Source: Flavobacterium palustre
Lineage (GTDB): Bacteria > Bacteroidota > Bacteroidia > Flavobacteriales > Flavobacteriaceae
DNA: 64,000 bases
Assembly (NCBI RefSeq): GCF_014639535.1
Contig: NZ_BMGA01000002.1
Location: forward strand, 62,001-126,000
Direction of reading: 5' to 3'
In this document: piece by piece, positions 36,201 through 45,708 of the stretch
Layout: each line of letters begins with the position of its first letter
Position numbering within the stretch: the stretch's first letter is position 1
The notes under the pieces: generated by a model
What the model saw: the letters and a program-made list of their open reading frames with translations, nothing else
Told to the model about the DNA's origin: nothing
Database searches by the model: none
Position numbers and translations under genes: made by a program

Positions 36201-37647
36201 TAATACCAGAGGTTTGTTGAATGGTAGTATTGAGCATCGTAATTTTTCAGATTGGAAACTGGATTTCGGAATTACTTCTAAAAGGCTGGTTGTTTTAGAT
36301 ACAAAGGATTCAGAAGATGCTGCTTATTATGGTACCGCTTTTATTAACGGAGCGGCTACTATTAAAGGTCCTACAAATGCTTTGTTGATAAAAATTGATG
36401 CAAAATCAGAGAAAGGTTCTGATGTAAAAATACCGATTAATTATGCGGAGAGCGTTGGAGAAAATTCCTTTATTCATTTTGTAACTCCCAAAGAAAAGTA
36501 CAATAAGAAGATGGGGATTGTTGAAAATACCCGAAAATACAATGGTCTTGAGTTGAAATTTGATTTGGATATCACACCTGATGCCGAGGTGGAAGTGATA
36601 TTAGACCGCAATTCAGGTCATGGAATGCGAGGCAGGGGTTATGGTTCTCTTTTGTTTGAAATTAACACTTTAGGTAAGTTTAATATGTGGGGTGACTTTC
36701 AGGCTTATGAAGGAACTTATAATTTTAAATACGGAGGTTTAATCGATAAGAAATTTGATGTAAAAAAAGGAGGTTCTATTTCCTGGGAAGGGAATCCGAT
36801 GCGGGCGCAGTTGAATTTACAGGCTGTTTATAAAACCATTGCTAACCCGGCGGTTTTATTGGATAATTCTTCTTTTAACCGAAAAGTACCTGTGAATGTA
36901 GTCATTGGTATTCAGGGAGACTTAGCCAGTCCGGATCCGGATTTTAATATCGAATTCCCAACAGTGAGTAATGTTTTAAAGTCGGAAATCCAGTACAAGT
37001 TATATGATAAGGATGTGCGACAAACACAGGCTTTGTATTTGCTGTCTTCTGGTGGTTTTCTGAGTCCGGAAGGGGTGAATCAGTCTGATTTTTCAGGAAG
37101 CTTGTTTGAAACTGCGTCCAGTTTATTGGGTGATATTTTAAAAACCGATAGCGATAAATTTAAAGTAGGATTGAATTATGTTTCTCCGGACAGAAGGATT
37201 GGCAGGGAAACCGATGGAAGAGTAGTAGCGACTATTTCGTCAAAAATTAATGAGCGTATTTCGATTAATGGAAAAGTAGGGGTTCCGTTTGGCGGAATTA
37301 ATGAATCGGCAGTAGTGGGTGATGTCGAAGTTTTGTACAGGGTAAATCAGGACGGGACAATGAATTTAAGACTCTTTAACAGAGAAAATGACATTAATTA
37401 TATTGGTCAGGGCATCGGTTATACTCAGGGGGTAGGGGTGACTTATGATGTTGATTTTGATACTTTTAGAGAGTTAGTGAGTAAGATATTTAAAAAATAC
37501 AAAATTCAAAATACCGGAGGTACAAATGAGTATTTTCAGGATTCTAATGTAATTCCGGAATATATTAATTTTAGTAAAAAGAAAAGTCCTAAAAAAGCGA
37601 ATTCAAAAAAGAATAGCGAAGCGGTTAAAGCTGATGAAGAAGATTGA
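33205..37647 (+). CDS. TamB-like translocation/assembly module protein, inner-membrane anchored
   Basis: A giant (1480 residues from the TTG at 33205) protein of the TamB/DUF490 family, which bridges the periplasm as a long hydrophobic beta-groove for outer-membrane assembly or lipid transport. Repeated amphipathic strands fill the protein, and the conserved C-terminal domain follows GGFLSPEGVNQSDFSGSLF. The frame is open upstream to 33124 and encodes a good signal anchor (KKTIKITSSIILGLIILLL). Those 27 codons contain no ATG, GTG or TTG, so the true start is uncertain: TTG at 33205 leaves only a partial helix, whereas ATT at 33130 or CTG at 33187 would keep more. The acidic tail is Lys/Glu rich. 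Confidence 0.9.
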   Translation: MLMLGIALSLPAVQTKVGKYLMNRINNDFGTNINIDKVKISVFGGVKIQNVLILDHHKDTLIYTKILNTNLLDVNAVLEGDLIFKTIRLNGVLFDMKTYKNEKKTNMDVFIDAFDSGKPPSGKHTLFISDKAYINNAHFRLYDYNRANPKDVDFKKVNAELTDFKLYGPDVDIKIDKLSFLDHRGLFVTDLSTVFSYTKKKIQLKKLDLKTPESEIKAELVLNYKIQDFAHFNDKVKWDLKIHSASIASNDIRHFYNELSRNHFFYLNNTDVTGTLNDLYIDRLRLVASDKTRMEGAINFKNIFGKAHQRFYMDGNFSRINSSYDNLVALLPNVLGEKLPVELKTLGYFWMEGSTQLTATAIDAAFNLKSEIGRVQSVFSMTNIDFIDKAAYTGNVVFEDFSVGTFLNRKDLGKVSMDINVDGKGFTEKFLNTQLKGTINTIDYNNYNYSNIVVNGNFKLPYYKGQISVNDPNLDMEFDGLVDLSTKENKYDFHINVAHADLNKLKFVKDSISNFKGDVVVQVTGNTIENLQGNIYIKETSYQNVKDTYVFDDFNINSTFDAQGIRTLTIDSPDIVEGKVVGRFQFSQLGRLAKNSLGSLYTNFKPEKVNKGQFLRFNFTVYSKIVEILYPDVALATNTVLKGNIKSEGQEFKMNFNSPKIIYAKNTFDNIRVSVDNKNPLYNAYVELDSIKTPYYKMRDFSLINITTKDTLLFRSEFKGGEKGEDYFNLNLYHTIDEDNNNVVGISKSEMKFKENLWYLNQEDGSDNKIVFDKSFKNFDFDNIILSHENQSVALNGTIKDNLNKDLELSFDDIDLYKITPLSSKFVFNGNLNGAIHFKQNNQIYKPTASLTVNKLNINKTDLGTLKFDIEGDQNLEKFSINSYLQNDNIESFNANGSFEIVDKKTVLDLKLKLDKFNLGVFSSLGGDVLSNIRGFVTGNSIITGDVNKPKISGRLFVDKAGMTIPYLNVDYQLSDRSVVDLVDETFLFRNNTITDSKFNTRGLLNGSIEHRNFSDWKLDFGITSKRLVVLDTKDSEDAAYYGTAFINGAATIKGPTNALLIKIDAKSEKGSDVKIPINYAESVGENSFIHFVTPKEKYNKKMGIVENTRKYNGLELKFDLDITPDAEVEVILDRNSGHGMRGRGYGSLLFEINTLGKFNMWGDFQAYEGTYNFKYGGLIDKKFDVKKGGSISWEGNPMRAQLNLQAVYKTIANPAVLLDNSSFNRKVPVNVVIGIQGDLASPDPDFNIEFPTVSNVLKSEIQYKLYDKDVRQTQALYLLSSGGFLSPEGVNQSDFSGSLFETASSLLGDILKTDSDKFKVGLNYVSPDRRIGRETDGRVVATISSKINERISINGKVGVPFGGINESAVVGDVEVLYRVNQDGTMNLRLFNRENDINYIGQGIGYTQGVGVTYDVDFDTFRELVSKIFKKYKIQNTGGTNEYFQDSNVIPEYINFSKKKSPKKANSKKNSEAVKADEED

Positions 37648-37876
37648 TTTTCATAGCTGTTGTTATTTTATTAAAATGTTAGATAAAGGTTAAAATAAGG
37701 TATTCTTAGTTAAGTTGTCTAAAAATCGATTTCTTTCAAAAAAAAGTTGTGTTTTTTTGTTTTTTGTGAAACTTATTAACGAAAACGTTTGAATTTAAGC
37801 TGATTAGTTAAAATATTAAGTGATACCCTTTTAAAGTAATTAATGTTTCTTAATTTTACCTTCCAAAACAAAAACT

Positions 37877-38863
37877 ATGCTAAAAACAATTAAAAAAATA
37901 GGTGTTTTAACCTCTGGTGGAGATTCACCGGGGATGAATGCTGCAATACGATCTGTAGTTCGAACTTGTGCTTATCATGATATTGAATGTGTTGGGATTT
38001 ACAGAGGATATCAGGGAATGATTGAAGGAGATTTTAAAGAAATGGGACCTCGTAGTGTGAATAACATTATCAATAAAGGAGGGACAATTTTAAAATCGGC
38101 TCGTTCATCTGAATTCAGAACACCGGAAGGAAGAAAAAAAGCACACGATAATTTAGTTAAAGAAGGAATTGAAGCTTTAGTAGTTATTGGTGGAGACGGT
38201 ACATTTACAGGAGCTTTAATCTTTAATTCAGAGTATAATTTTCCTGTAATGGGAATTCCGGGAACTATCGATAATGATATTTACGGAACAACGCATACAT
38301 TAGGATACGATACCGCTTTGAATACAGTAGTGGACTGCATCGATAAAATTAGAGATACAGCCAGTTCTCACAACCGTTTATTCTTTGTTGAAGTAATGGG
38401 AAGAGATGCCGGACATATTGCTTTGAATGCAGGTATTGCGGGTGGAGCTGAAGAAATTTTAATTCCCGAAGAAGATTTAGGATTAGATCGTTTGTTGGAA
38501 TCACTTCAAAAAAGTAAAGCTTCAGGAAAATCATCAAGTATTGTTGTAATTGCAGAAGGAGATAAAATAGGTAAAAACGTATTCGAATTAAAAGATTATG
38601 TTGATGCTAATTTACCGGAGTATGATGTTCGTGTATCTGTATTAGGTCACATGCAACGTGGTGGTTCACCTTCTTGTTTTGACAGAGTATTGGCCAGCCG
38701 TTTAGGAGTTAAAGCAGTTGAGTCATTATTAGACGGAGTATCTAACTTTATGGTAGGATTAAAAAATGATACAGTAAACCTTACTCCATTATCATTAGCT
38801 ATAAAAGGTAAGTCAGAAATCGACAGAGAGTTATTGAGAGTTTCAGATATTATCACAACTTAA
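37877..38863 (+). CDS. pfkA: ATP-dependent 6-phosphofructokinase
   Basis: PfkA phosphorylates fructose 6-phosphate, the committed step of glycolysis. The 328-residue protein has the ATP-binding GGDSPGMN at 14-21, the IGGDGTFTGA loop, the catalytic TIDND motif and MGRDAGHIALNAG, a substrate-binding segment. Gly in the GGDGT context favours ATP rather than pyrophosphate use. gap follows 78 bases later with its own promoter. Upstream (37648-37876) is AT-rich sequence ending in a TTAATTTTACC -7-like box. Confidence 0.97.
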   Translation: MLKTIKKIGVLTSGGDSPGMNAAIRSVVRTCAYHDIECVGIYRGYQGMIEGDFKEMGPRSVNNIINKGGTILKSARSSEFRTPEGRKKAHDNLVKEGIEALVVIGGDGTFTGALIFNSEYNFPVMGIPGTIDNDIYGTTHTLGYDTALNTVVDCIDKIRDTASSHNRLFFVEVMGRDAGHIALNAGIAGGAEEILIPEEDLGLDRLLESLQKSKASGKSSSIVVIAEGDKIGKNVFELKDYVDANLPEYDVRVSVLGHMQRGGSPSCFDRVLASRLGVKAVESLLDGVSNFMVGLKNDTVNLTPLSLAIKGKSEIDRELLRVSDIITT

Positions 38864-38869
38864 TAAAAA

Positions 38870-38896
38870 TTGTAGCAGAATTAATCATTAAATTTG
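38870..38896 (+). promoter_or_regulatory. Promoter of gap
   Basis: TTG at 38870-38872 and TAAATTTG at 38889-38896 are separated by 16 bases, one short of the usual 17-23. The start site would be about 40 bases before the gap ATG, so gap can be expressed apart from pfkA. Confidence 0.5.
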
Positions 38897-38929
38897 CGCA
38901 AATTTTTCAATCAGAATAATAAACAATAA

Positions 38930-39946
<1,017 letters not shown>

Positions 39947-39961
39947 TATTTTACAATTATA

Positions 39962-39997
39962 GAAAATCCCGTTATTTTTAAATAACGGGATTTTCTT
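39962..39997 (+). terminator. Terminator of gap
   Basis: A stem GAAAATCCCGTTATT paired with AATAACGGGATTTTC, with a small T/A-rich loop and a T-rich end, 16 bases after the gap stop. Confidence 0.9.
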
Positions 39998-40078
39998 ATT
40001 TTAGCCCTCTTTAAATTAATGTAAAAACAACATTTTTAATTTAAAGACTCACATCTTATCTAACAAAAACTAAAATAA

Positions 40079-40930
40079 ATGAAATTAATAGTTGATAGTG
40101 GTTCTACCAAAGCCGATTGGATTGCGATAGACGATCATGGAAAAATATTATTTACAACTCAAACACTGGGTTTGAATCCGGAAATTCTTGAAGGAGATCA
40201 AATTATTGCGCGTTTGGAAGATCGATTTGATATTCAACAAAGTAAAAAAGAGGCAACTCATTTATTTTTTTACGGAGCAGGTTGTGGAACTGACAGAATG
40301 AAAATTAGTTTGACTGCTGTTTTTCAGGATTATTTTCCAAATGCTAAAATTGTTGTAGAAGAAGATACTTATGCAGCGGTTTATGCAACAACACCTAAAG
40401 ACGAAAAAGCAATTGTTTGTATTCTGGGAACAGGTTCTAACTGTAGTTATTTTGACGGAAAAGAATTGCATCAAAAGGTGCAGTCTTTAGGATATATTGT
40501 TATGGATGACGCCAGTGGAAATGTTTTTGGAAAAGAATTAATCAGAAAATACTATTTTAATAAAATGCCTAAAGATTTGGCTGTTGAATTTGAAAAAGAA
40601 TTCAATGTTGAACCTGATTTTATTAAAAATAAATTATACAAAGAAGAAAATCCAAACGCTTATTTGGCCACTTTTGCTAAGTTTTTAATTCAGCATAAAG
40701 AAACGGAGTTTTGTCAAAAAATTATCAGAAAAGGGATGAAATCTTTTGTGAAAAATTATATCCAGCAATACGATAATTGCAAAGAAGTTCCGGTTCATTT
40801 TATTGGCTCAATTGCTTATTATTTAAAAGATGAATTGCAGCGTACTTTTGATAAATACGACTTACAATTAGGTAATGTATTAAGAAGACCAATTGATGGT
40901 TTAATTTCGTATCACGTAGCTAATAAATAA
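40079..40930 (+). CDS. BadF/BadG-type kinase (N-acetylglucosamine kinase-like)
   Basis: An ASKHA-fold kinase of 283 residues. The phosphate-1 motif is LIVDSGSTKADWIAID, the phosphate-2 region is VCILGTGSNCSYF, and a further glycine-rich loop is GYIVMDDASGNVFGKELIRKYYF. Family members phosphorylate N-acetylglucosamine or similar sugars; the Bacteroidota branch is usually annotated this way. mgsA begins 5 bases after its stop, so the two are co-transcribed. It lies downstream of gap but after a terminator. Confidence 0.85.
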   Translation: MKLIVDSGSTKADWIAIDDHGKILFTTQTLGLNPEILEGDQIIARLEDRFDIQQSKKEATHLFFYGAGCGTDRMKISLTAVFQDYFPNAKIVVEEDTYAAVYATTPKDEKAIVCILGTGSNCSYFDGKELHQKVQSLGYIVMDDASGNVFGKELIRKYYFNKMPKDLAVEFEKEFNVEPDFIKNKLYKEENPNAYLATFAKFLIQHKETEFCQKIIRKGMKSFVKNYIQQYDNCKEVPVHFIGSIAYYLKDELQRTFDKYDLQLGNVLRRPIDGLISYHVANK

Positions 40931-40935
40931 GAATT

Positions 40936-41310
40936 ATGGAAATTGCTATTATATCACACGATGGTAAAAAAGTTGACATGGTTCAGTTTTTAAATAAAAA
41001 TAAAGATATTTTATCAAGAGAAAGTGTTCAGCTTATAGCTACCGGTACTACCGGAGGCAGGGCAGAGCAAGCCGGATTTAAGGTAATGAGAATGCTTTCA
41101 GGTCCGATAGGTGGTGATGCACAAATTGCGGCCAGAGTTGCTGAAGGGAAAACGAATATGGTTTTCTTTTTTAAAGATCCTTTGTCGAGCCACCCACATG
41201 AACCAGATGTAAGTATGCTCGTTCGTGTATGTGACGTGCATAATGTGCCTTTGGCTACAAACGAAGCCACTGCTCAATTATTATTGGATGCTATTGCTAC
41301 TAGATTATAG
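40936..41310 (+). CDS. mgsA: Methylglyoxal synthase
   Basis: MgsA converts dihydroxyacetone phosphate to methylglyoxal, releasing phosphate and bypassing lower glycolysis. The catalytic aspartates are all present: D9 in SHDGKK, D61 in PIGGDAQ, and D91 in HEPDV. The glycine loop TGTTGG is also there. At 124 residues it lacks about 25 C-terminal residues of the E. coli enzyme (152), though short forms are known. Its last 11 bases overlap, tail to tail, the end of the ridA gene on the other strand. Confidence 0.93.
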   Translation: MEIAIISHDGKKVDMVQFLNKNKDILSRESVQLIATGTTGGRAEQAGFKVMRMLSGPIGGDAQIAARVAEGKTNMVFFFKDPLSSHPHEPDVSMLVRVCDVHNVPLATNEATAQLLLDAIATRL

Positions 41311-41680
41311 CAATTACAGAAATCTCAACATTTACATTTTTTGGCAAACATGCCACCTGAACCGTTTCACGAGCTGGAGCGGTTTTTTCGTTAAAATAAG
41401 CGCCGTAAATACCGTTAATAGCCCCAAAATCGTTCATGTTCATAATGAAAATAGTTGATTTAACAACATTTTCAAAAGTCATTCCTGCGGCTTCTAAAAC
41501 AGCTTTTAGATTTTCCATGACCTGTGTTGTTTCAGCTTCTATGGTATTGGTAACTAAACTTCCATCGGCTGGATTTATAGCGATTTGTCCCGAAGTGTAT
41601 AAGGTGTTTCCGCTAAGTACGGCTTGATTATAAGGACCAATAGAAGCAGGGGCTTTTTCGGTAAAAATTACTTTTTTCAT
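41300..41680 (-). CDS. RidA family protein (reactive intermediate deaminase)
   Basis: RidA hydrolyses reactive enamines and imines released by PLP enzymes to the matching ketoacids. The 126-residue protein has the trimer core ASIGPYNQAVLSGNTLYTSGQIAINP and the arginine in PARETVQVACLPKN that binds the substrate carboxylate. It lies 50 bases after the lptD stop, likely in the same transcript, and converges on mgsA with an 11-base overlap. The link to methylglyoxal is only positional. Confidence 0.92.
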   Translation of the reverse strand: MKKVIFTEKAPASIGPYNQAVLSGNTLYTSGQIAINPADGSLVTNTIEAETTQVMENLKAVLEAAGMTFENVVKSTIFIMNMNDFGAINGIYGAYFNEKTAPARETVQVACLPKNVNVEISVIAII

Positions 41681-41730
41681 GACAATACGGTTTTATATGA
41701 AACGAATATTTTTGTTTTTTATACTGTTGA

Positions 41731-44427
41731 TTAACGTGTAGGATAATTGCGTTTTTCCCACTTAATATCACTCAGCATTCCTGATTTGATACCAATAAAG
41801 AAATTCCAGTTGGCGTTATTTCCAAAGGGTGTCCAGTTAAAACTTAATCTCCAACTTGCTAAATCACGTTCAAATCGTAATTGGGTATAAGTAACTCCGT
41901 TTTGAACAAAATCATATCCTGTAGAAACTCCTACTTTCCATTTAGGAGTTAAATCTGTATTAGCAGAAATCATTAAAGAATTTCCTGTAATTCTGCTTTC
42001 TCGGTTATTGTTGCTATAAGTAAAAGAATAAGCAAAAGTCATATCCCAGGGCAATTTAGCATTAAAAAACTCCGAAATAGTGTCTTCGCCTTCTTCTTCG
42101 CTACCATCAAACAAACTTTGTCTGTTGTCATTTAAGTCTGTTGCTGTTCCGAAAAGGTCGTCTTCACGACCACCATTTCTGGTAGTTTGAGCTGTGTTTT
42201 TATTTTTTTTGTCCTCTTTGTCTTTACTGGATAAGGCGTAGTTTAAAGTAATATTGGCACTGGTCATTCTAAATAAACTACCTCCATTGTCAATGTTGAA
42301 TCTGTTAATTCTTCGTCCTGAATTATCAATTGCATAAGGATCTAAAGTAGTAGCAAAGTTAGCATTCAGTTTGTTTTGAAAAAATTGAGCTCCCGTACTT
42401 ACCCTTACCGGAGACCAGGCCAGAGCGGTTACCCCGTCGGCATCAAGATTGTAACTCGTAGATAGATTTAAGTTGTTTAATAACATTACTTTTTTCGGCT
42501 CTGTTTTGGTCGAATCCGCATCTCTTACTTTGGCTTCAAATGTATTACTAATGCTAATTCCCATAGTGTTGGAATTGTTCAATCCCGGAGCTCCATAAAT
42601 TCCGCCTTCAAATCGGGTGTATTGTTTGTCCATTGTTCCGCTGGCATCAGAAGCATAGGTGTCGTAATATTTCTCAAAACTAGGCGTATAAGCATACGAA
42701 ATCGAAGGACGCATCACGTGTCTGATGGCTTGAATTTTTTTATTTTCACCAAAATTAAAAGTTCCGTAAATAGTTGTTCCCAAACTTGCAGATAAGTTGT
42801 AAGTTCTAAAAGCATCAAATCCGTTTACTGTTCGGTTAATAACAGCACTTTGTTCTGGATCATACTCTTTTCGAATGGTTTTTGCGTACCATATCTCTTC
42901 GTAGTTTACAGAAGTCGAAGCACTAAAATATTTGAATAGTTTAAAGTTGGTACTCAAAGGGATACTGTGTTGCATTCCCATTTGAGCATCTTTGAACATT
43001 TCAGGTTTGAAAAATAACGAATCGGTAGTGGTAATAGAATTACGTCCGTTTAAGTTATATTGTAAGTTAATGTTTTTGAAAAAACCTTTTTTTACACCAT
43101 CTTTTCCAACAAATGGATACATTCTGTCTAAGCTAAATTGCAAAGTTGGCAAGGTCATGTTGATAGTTTCTGTTTGGGTATTTTGTGAATGGGTAGCAGA
43201 CAAAGATAAACGTGCCTGAGGAATTATATTGAATGTTTTGGAATAAGAAACAGACGAACTCAAAGTGTTGTTTAATGACGAACCAATATTCGATTGATTA
43301 ATAGATTGCTGGTAATATTTACTGCTCCCTAGGTTAACCGAAGCTGAGAAACTCGAATTAGGATTAGCCTTAGAATCTCTGGAGTGCGACCATTGGATGT
43401 TGTAGATATTTTGTCTTGAGTAGTCAGGATAACCTCTTTCGCTATTGATAAGGTTTTCAAAACGAATATTAACGTTTCCTCTGTATTTGTATCGGGTGGC
43501 ATAGGACGACTCAAAACGCATTCCATAGCTTCCATTAGTGTAATAATCTCCTAAAACGGTTAAATCATAATGATCGCTCAGTGCAAAATAATATCCTCCG
43601 TTTTGTAATGAAAAACCACGATTGTTTGAGTCGTTATAACTTGGTAAAATTAATCCCGAAACACTGGTTTCTTTGCTCATTGGAAAAAAGGCAAAAGGAA
43701 GGGCAATAGGTGTAGGTACATCGGCAATAACTAAATTAGTTAATCCTGTAATTACTTTTTTACCGGGAATGAATTTTACTTTTGAAGTTCTAAAATAATA
43801 CTCAGGATTTTCTTTGTTGGTAGAGGTGGTGAAACGGGCACCTTTTAAAAAGTAAACCGAATCGTTTTCTTTTTTGGTAATAGCTGCTTTTACGTTAAAT
43901 TCTCCCTGATCGGTTTTTGAATTCCAGATTAAAGCTTTTTTTGTTTTGAAATTAAAGCGTATCGAGTCGGGTTCTATGATATTTTCGCCCTGTTTAAAGT
44001 TAGGATACTGAGTATATTTCCCTAAAGAATCTTTAATTCGACCGGCATAAACTTCATTTTTTTCATAATCCATTACAATTTTACCCGATTTTAACTCAAT
44101 ATCCTGATAATAAAGTTCGGCATTGTCGTACAAAGTGATTAATTTCTTTTTTTGGTCAATTTTTGCATATTGATCGGCTTTGTATTTTACTTTACCTTCA
44201 AGAAATGCTTTTTTAGGTTTGATGCTATCGGTTTTTACGCTGTCCTTTTCCTTTATTATAGTGTCAGTTACAGTGATTTCAGGCTTTTTCTGAGTTGTTG
44301 CAGTTGGTTGTTGTTTCGGAACGGCAATAGGCTTCGTTTTTTTTGCTATATCCTGAGAATATATCTTAGTTGCCCCAAATGTTAGGAAAAAGGATAGTAA
44401 AACGATATGAAATAAGTTTGTACGCAA
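41731..44427 (-). CDS. lptD: LPS-assembly outer membrane protein LptD (Bacteroidota type)
   Basis: LptD is the outer-membrane barrel that inserts lipopolysaccharide delivered across the periplasm. The frame is open to a TTG at 44502, but the TTG at 44427 gives MRTNLFHIVLLSFFLTFGATKIYSQ, a signal peptide, so I prefer it (898 residues). After a Lys/Pro-rich linker comes the OstA/LptA-like domain (KADQYAKIDQKKKLITLYDNAEL...), then the barrel domain of about 700 residues with many aromatic strands. There is no ATG in the first part, hence some doubt about the start. It is divergent from the amidase genes. Confidence 0.88.
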   Translation of the reverse strand: MRTNLFHIVLLSFFLTFGATKIYSQDIAKKTKPIAVPKQQPTATTQKKPEITVTDTIIKEKDSVKTDSIKPKKAFLEGKVKYKADQYAKIDQKKKLITLYDNAELYYQDIELKSGKIVMDYEKNEVYAGRIKDSLGKYTQYPNFKQGENIIEPDSIRFNFKTKKALIWNSKTDQGEFNVKAAITKKENDSVYFLKGARFTTSTNKENPEYYFRTSKVKFIPGKKVITGLTNLVIADVPTPIALPFAFFPMSKETSVSGLILPSYNDSNNRGFSLQNGGYYFALSDHYDLTVLGDYYTNGSYGMRFESSYATRYKYRGNVNIRFENLINSERGYPDYSRQNIYNIQWSHSRDSKANPNSSFSASVNLGSSKYYQQSINQSNIGSSLNNTLSSSVSYSKTFNIIPQARLSLSATHSQNTQTETINMTLPTLQFSLDRMYPFVGKDGVKKGFFKNINLQYNLNGRNSITTTDSLFFKPEMFKDAQMGMQHSIPLSTNFKLFKYFSASTSVNYEEIWYAKTIRKEYDPEQSAVINRTVNGFDAFRTYNLSASLGTTIYGTFNFGENKKIQAIRHVMRPSISYAYTPSFEKYYDTYASDASGTMDKQYTRFEGGIYGAPGLNNSNTMGISISNTFEAKVRDADSTKTEPKKVMLLNNLNLSTSYNLDADGVTALAWSPVRVSTGAQFFQNKLNANFATTLDPYAIDNSGRRINRFNIDNGGSLFRMTSANITLNYALSSKDKEDKKNKNTAQTTRNGGREDDLFGTATDLNDNRQSLFDGSEEEGEDTISEFFNAKLPWDMTFAYSFTYSNNNRESRITGNSLMISANTDLTPKWKVGVSTGYDFVQNGVTYTQLRFERDLASWRLSFNWTPFGNNANWNFFIGIKSGMLSDIKWEKRNYPTR

Positions 44428-44571
44428 AGGGATAAATACTATTTTTGTAAAATTATGGCTCGATTTTTGGCTTCGCAGAATTAAATCTAATTTCCCGGTC
44501 AAAAGCGGGTCAAAAATAAGTAAATAATACTTCTATAGGAAATACGTTTTAATTAAAATTAACTTTTGCAG

Positions 44572-45660
44572 ATGAAATTCAATTATAAGAATCCACTTTT
44601 AAGCATCGTTTTAATCTTAGTTCTTTGTAATTCAGTTTTTTCGCAAAAAAATCACAGTTTTACAATCATTTTAGATGCAGGTCACGGAGGTAAAGATCCC
44701 GGTAATATGTATCACGGCTTCAAAGAAAAAGAAATTGCTCTTAAAACCACACTCAAAGTAGGGAGTTATCTGGAACAGGATAAAGATTTTAAAATTATTT
44801 ATACCCGTACTTCTGATGTGTTTATTGAATTAGAAAAACGTCCTAAAATAGCCAATAAGGCTAATGCTAATTTGTTTGTTTCTATTCACTGTAATTCGGT
44901 TAAAAACCTTACTCCTTCGGGGACTGAAACCTTTGTAATGGGATTGTCACGCAGTGATATGAATATGGAAGTGGCTAAAAATGAAAATTCGGTTATTCTT
45001 CTCGAAAAAAATTACAAGGAAAAATACCAGGGGTTTGATCCTAAAAAACCTGAATCACTCATTGGTTTGACCATGATGCAGGAAGAAAACTTAAATAGCA
45101 GCATTAATCTGGCTACTAAAATTCAGAGTAATTTTACCAATCGTTTAAAGCGAAATTCAAGGGGGGTTAAGCAACAGCCACTATGGGTTTTGGATGCAGC
45201 TTATATGCCAAGTGTTTTGATTGAATTGGGTTTTCTTTCCAATAAGTCCGAAGGTTCTTTTTTAAATTCGAATGAAGGTCAGGAAAAAATGGCACGACAA
45301 ATTGCTGATGCAATTATCAAATACAAGAATGAATATTTTGGTGATGGAAGAAATAGCTCAGAGTCTTTAGTCAAATCAGGTAAAACAATTAATAAAAATA
45401 GTGATAGCAGGAATGCTACAGATTCGGTTTATAAAGTACAGATTGCCGTAAGTACAAGAGAACTAAGTTTGGTTTCCAGTAATTTTAAAGGACTCAAAAA
45501 TATATCAAGTATGCGAGCTGCCAATTTTTTTAAATACATGTATGGCGAAACATCTGATATTGATGAAGCTAAAAAGATGGAAAAAGAGGCTAAGAACAAA
45601 GGTTATTCGGATGCTTTTATTGTAACGGTTAAAGACGGTAAAGTATCAAGAGTAAACTAA
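44572..45660 (+). CDS. N-acetylmuramoyl-L-alanine amidase, secreted (first of two)
   Basis: A 362-residue peptidoglycan amidase of the Amidase_3 family. I use the ATG at 44572, giving MKFNYKNPLLSIVLILVLCNSVFSQ, a signal peptide. Zinc ligands and active-site residues are intact: His in LDAGHGGKDPG, Glu in KEKEIALK, His in FVSIHCNS and Glu in VLIELGFLSN. The C-terminal region (about 285-362) is SPOR-like (VYKVQIAVSTRELSLVSSNF ...), which may bind denuded septal glycan, a cell-division role. A similar gene follows 48 bases later. Confidence 0.93.
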   Translation: MKFNYKNPLLSIVLILVLCNSVFSQKNHSFTIILDAGHGGKDPGNMYHGFKEKEIALKTTLKVGSYLEQDKDFKIIYTRTSDVFIELEKRPKIANKANANLFVSIHCNSVKNLTPSGTETFVMGLSRSDMNMEVAKNENSVILLEKNYKEKYQGFDPKKPESLIGLTMMQEENLNSSINLATKIQSNFTNRLKRNSRGVKQQPLWVLDAAYMPSVLIELGFLSNKSEGSFLNSNEGQEKMARQIADAIIKYKNEYFGDGRNSSESLVKSGKTINKNSDSRNATDSVYKVQIAVSTRELSLVSSNFKGLKNISSMRAANFFKYMYGETSDIDEAKKMEKEAKNKGYSDAFIVTVKDGKVSRVN

Positions 45661-45708
45661 CATCTGTTAGAAATTAAGGACTAAATTTGTAATTTTGTAA
45701 AAATTTTT

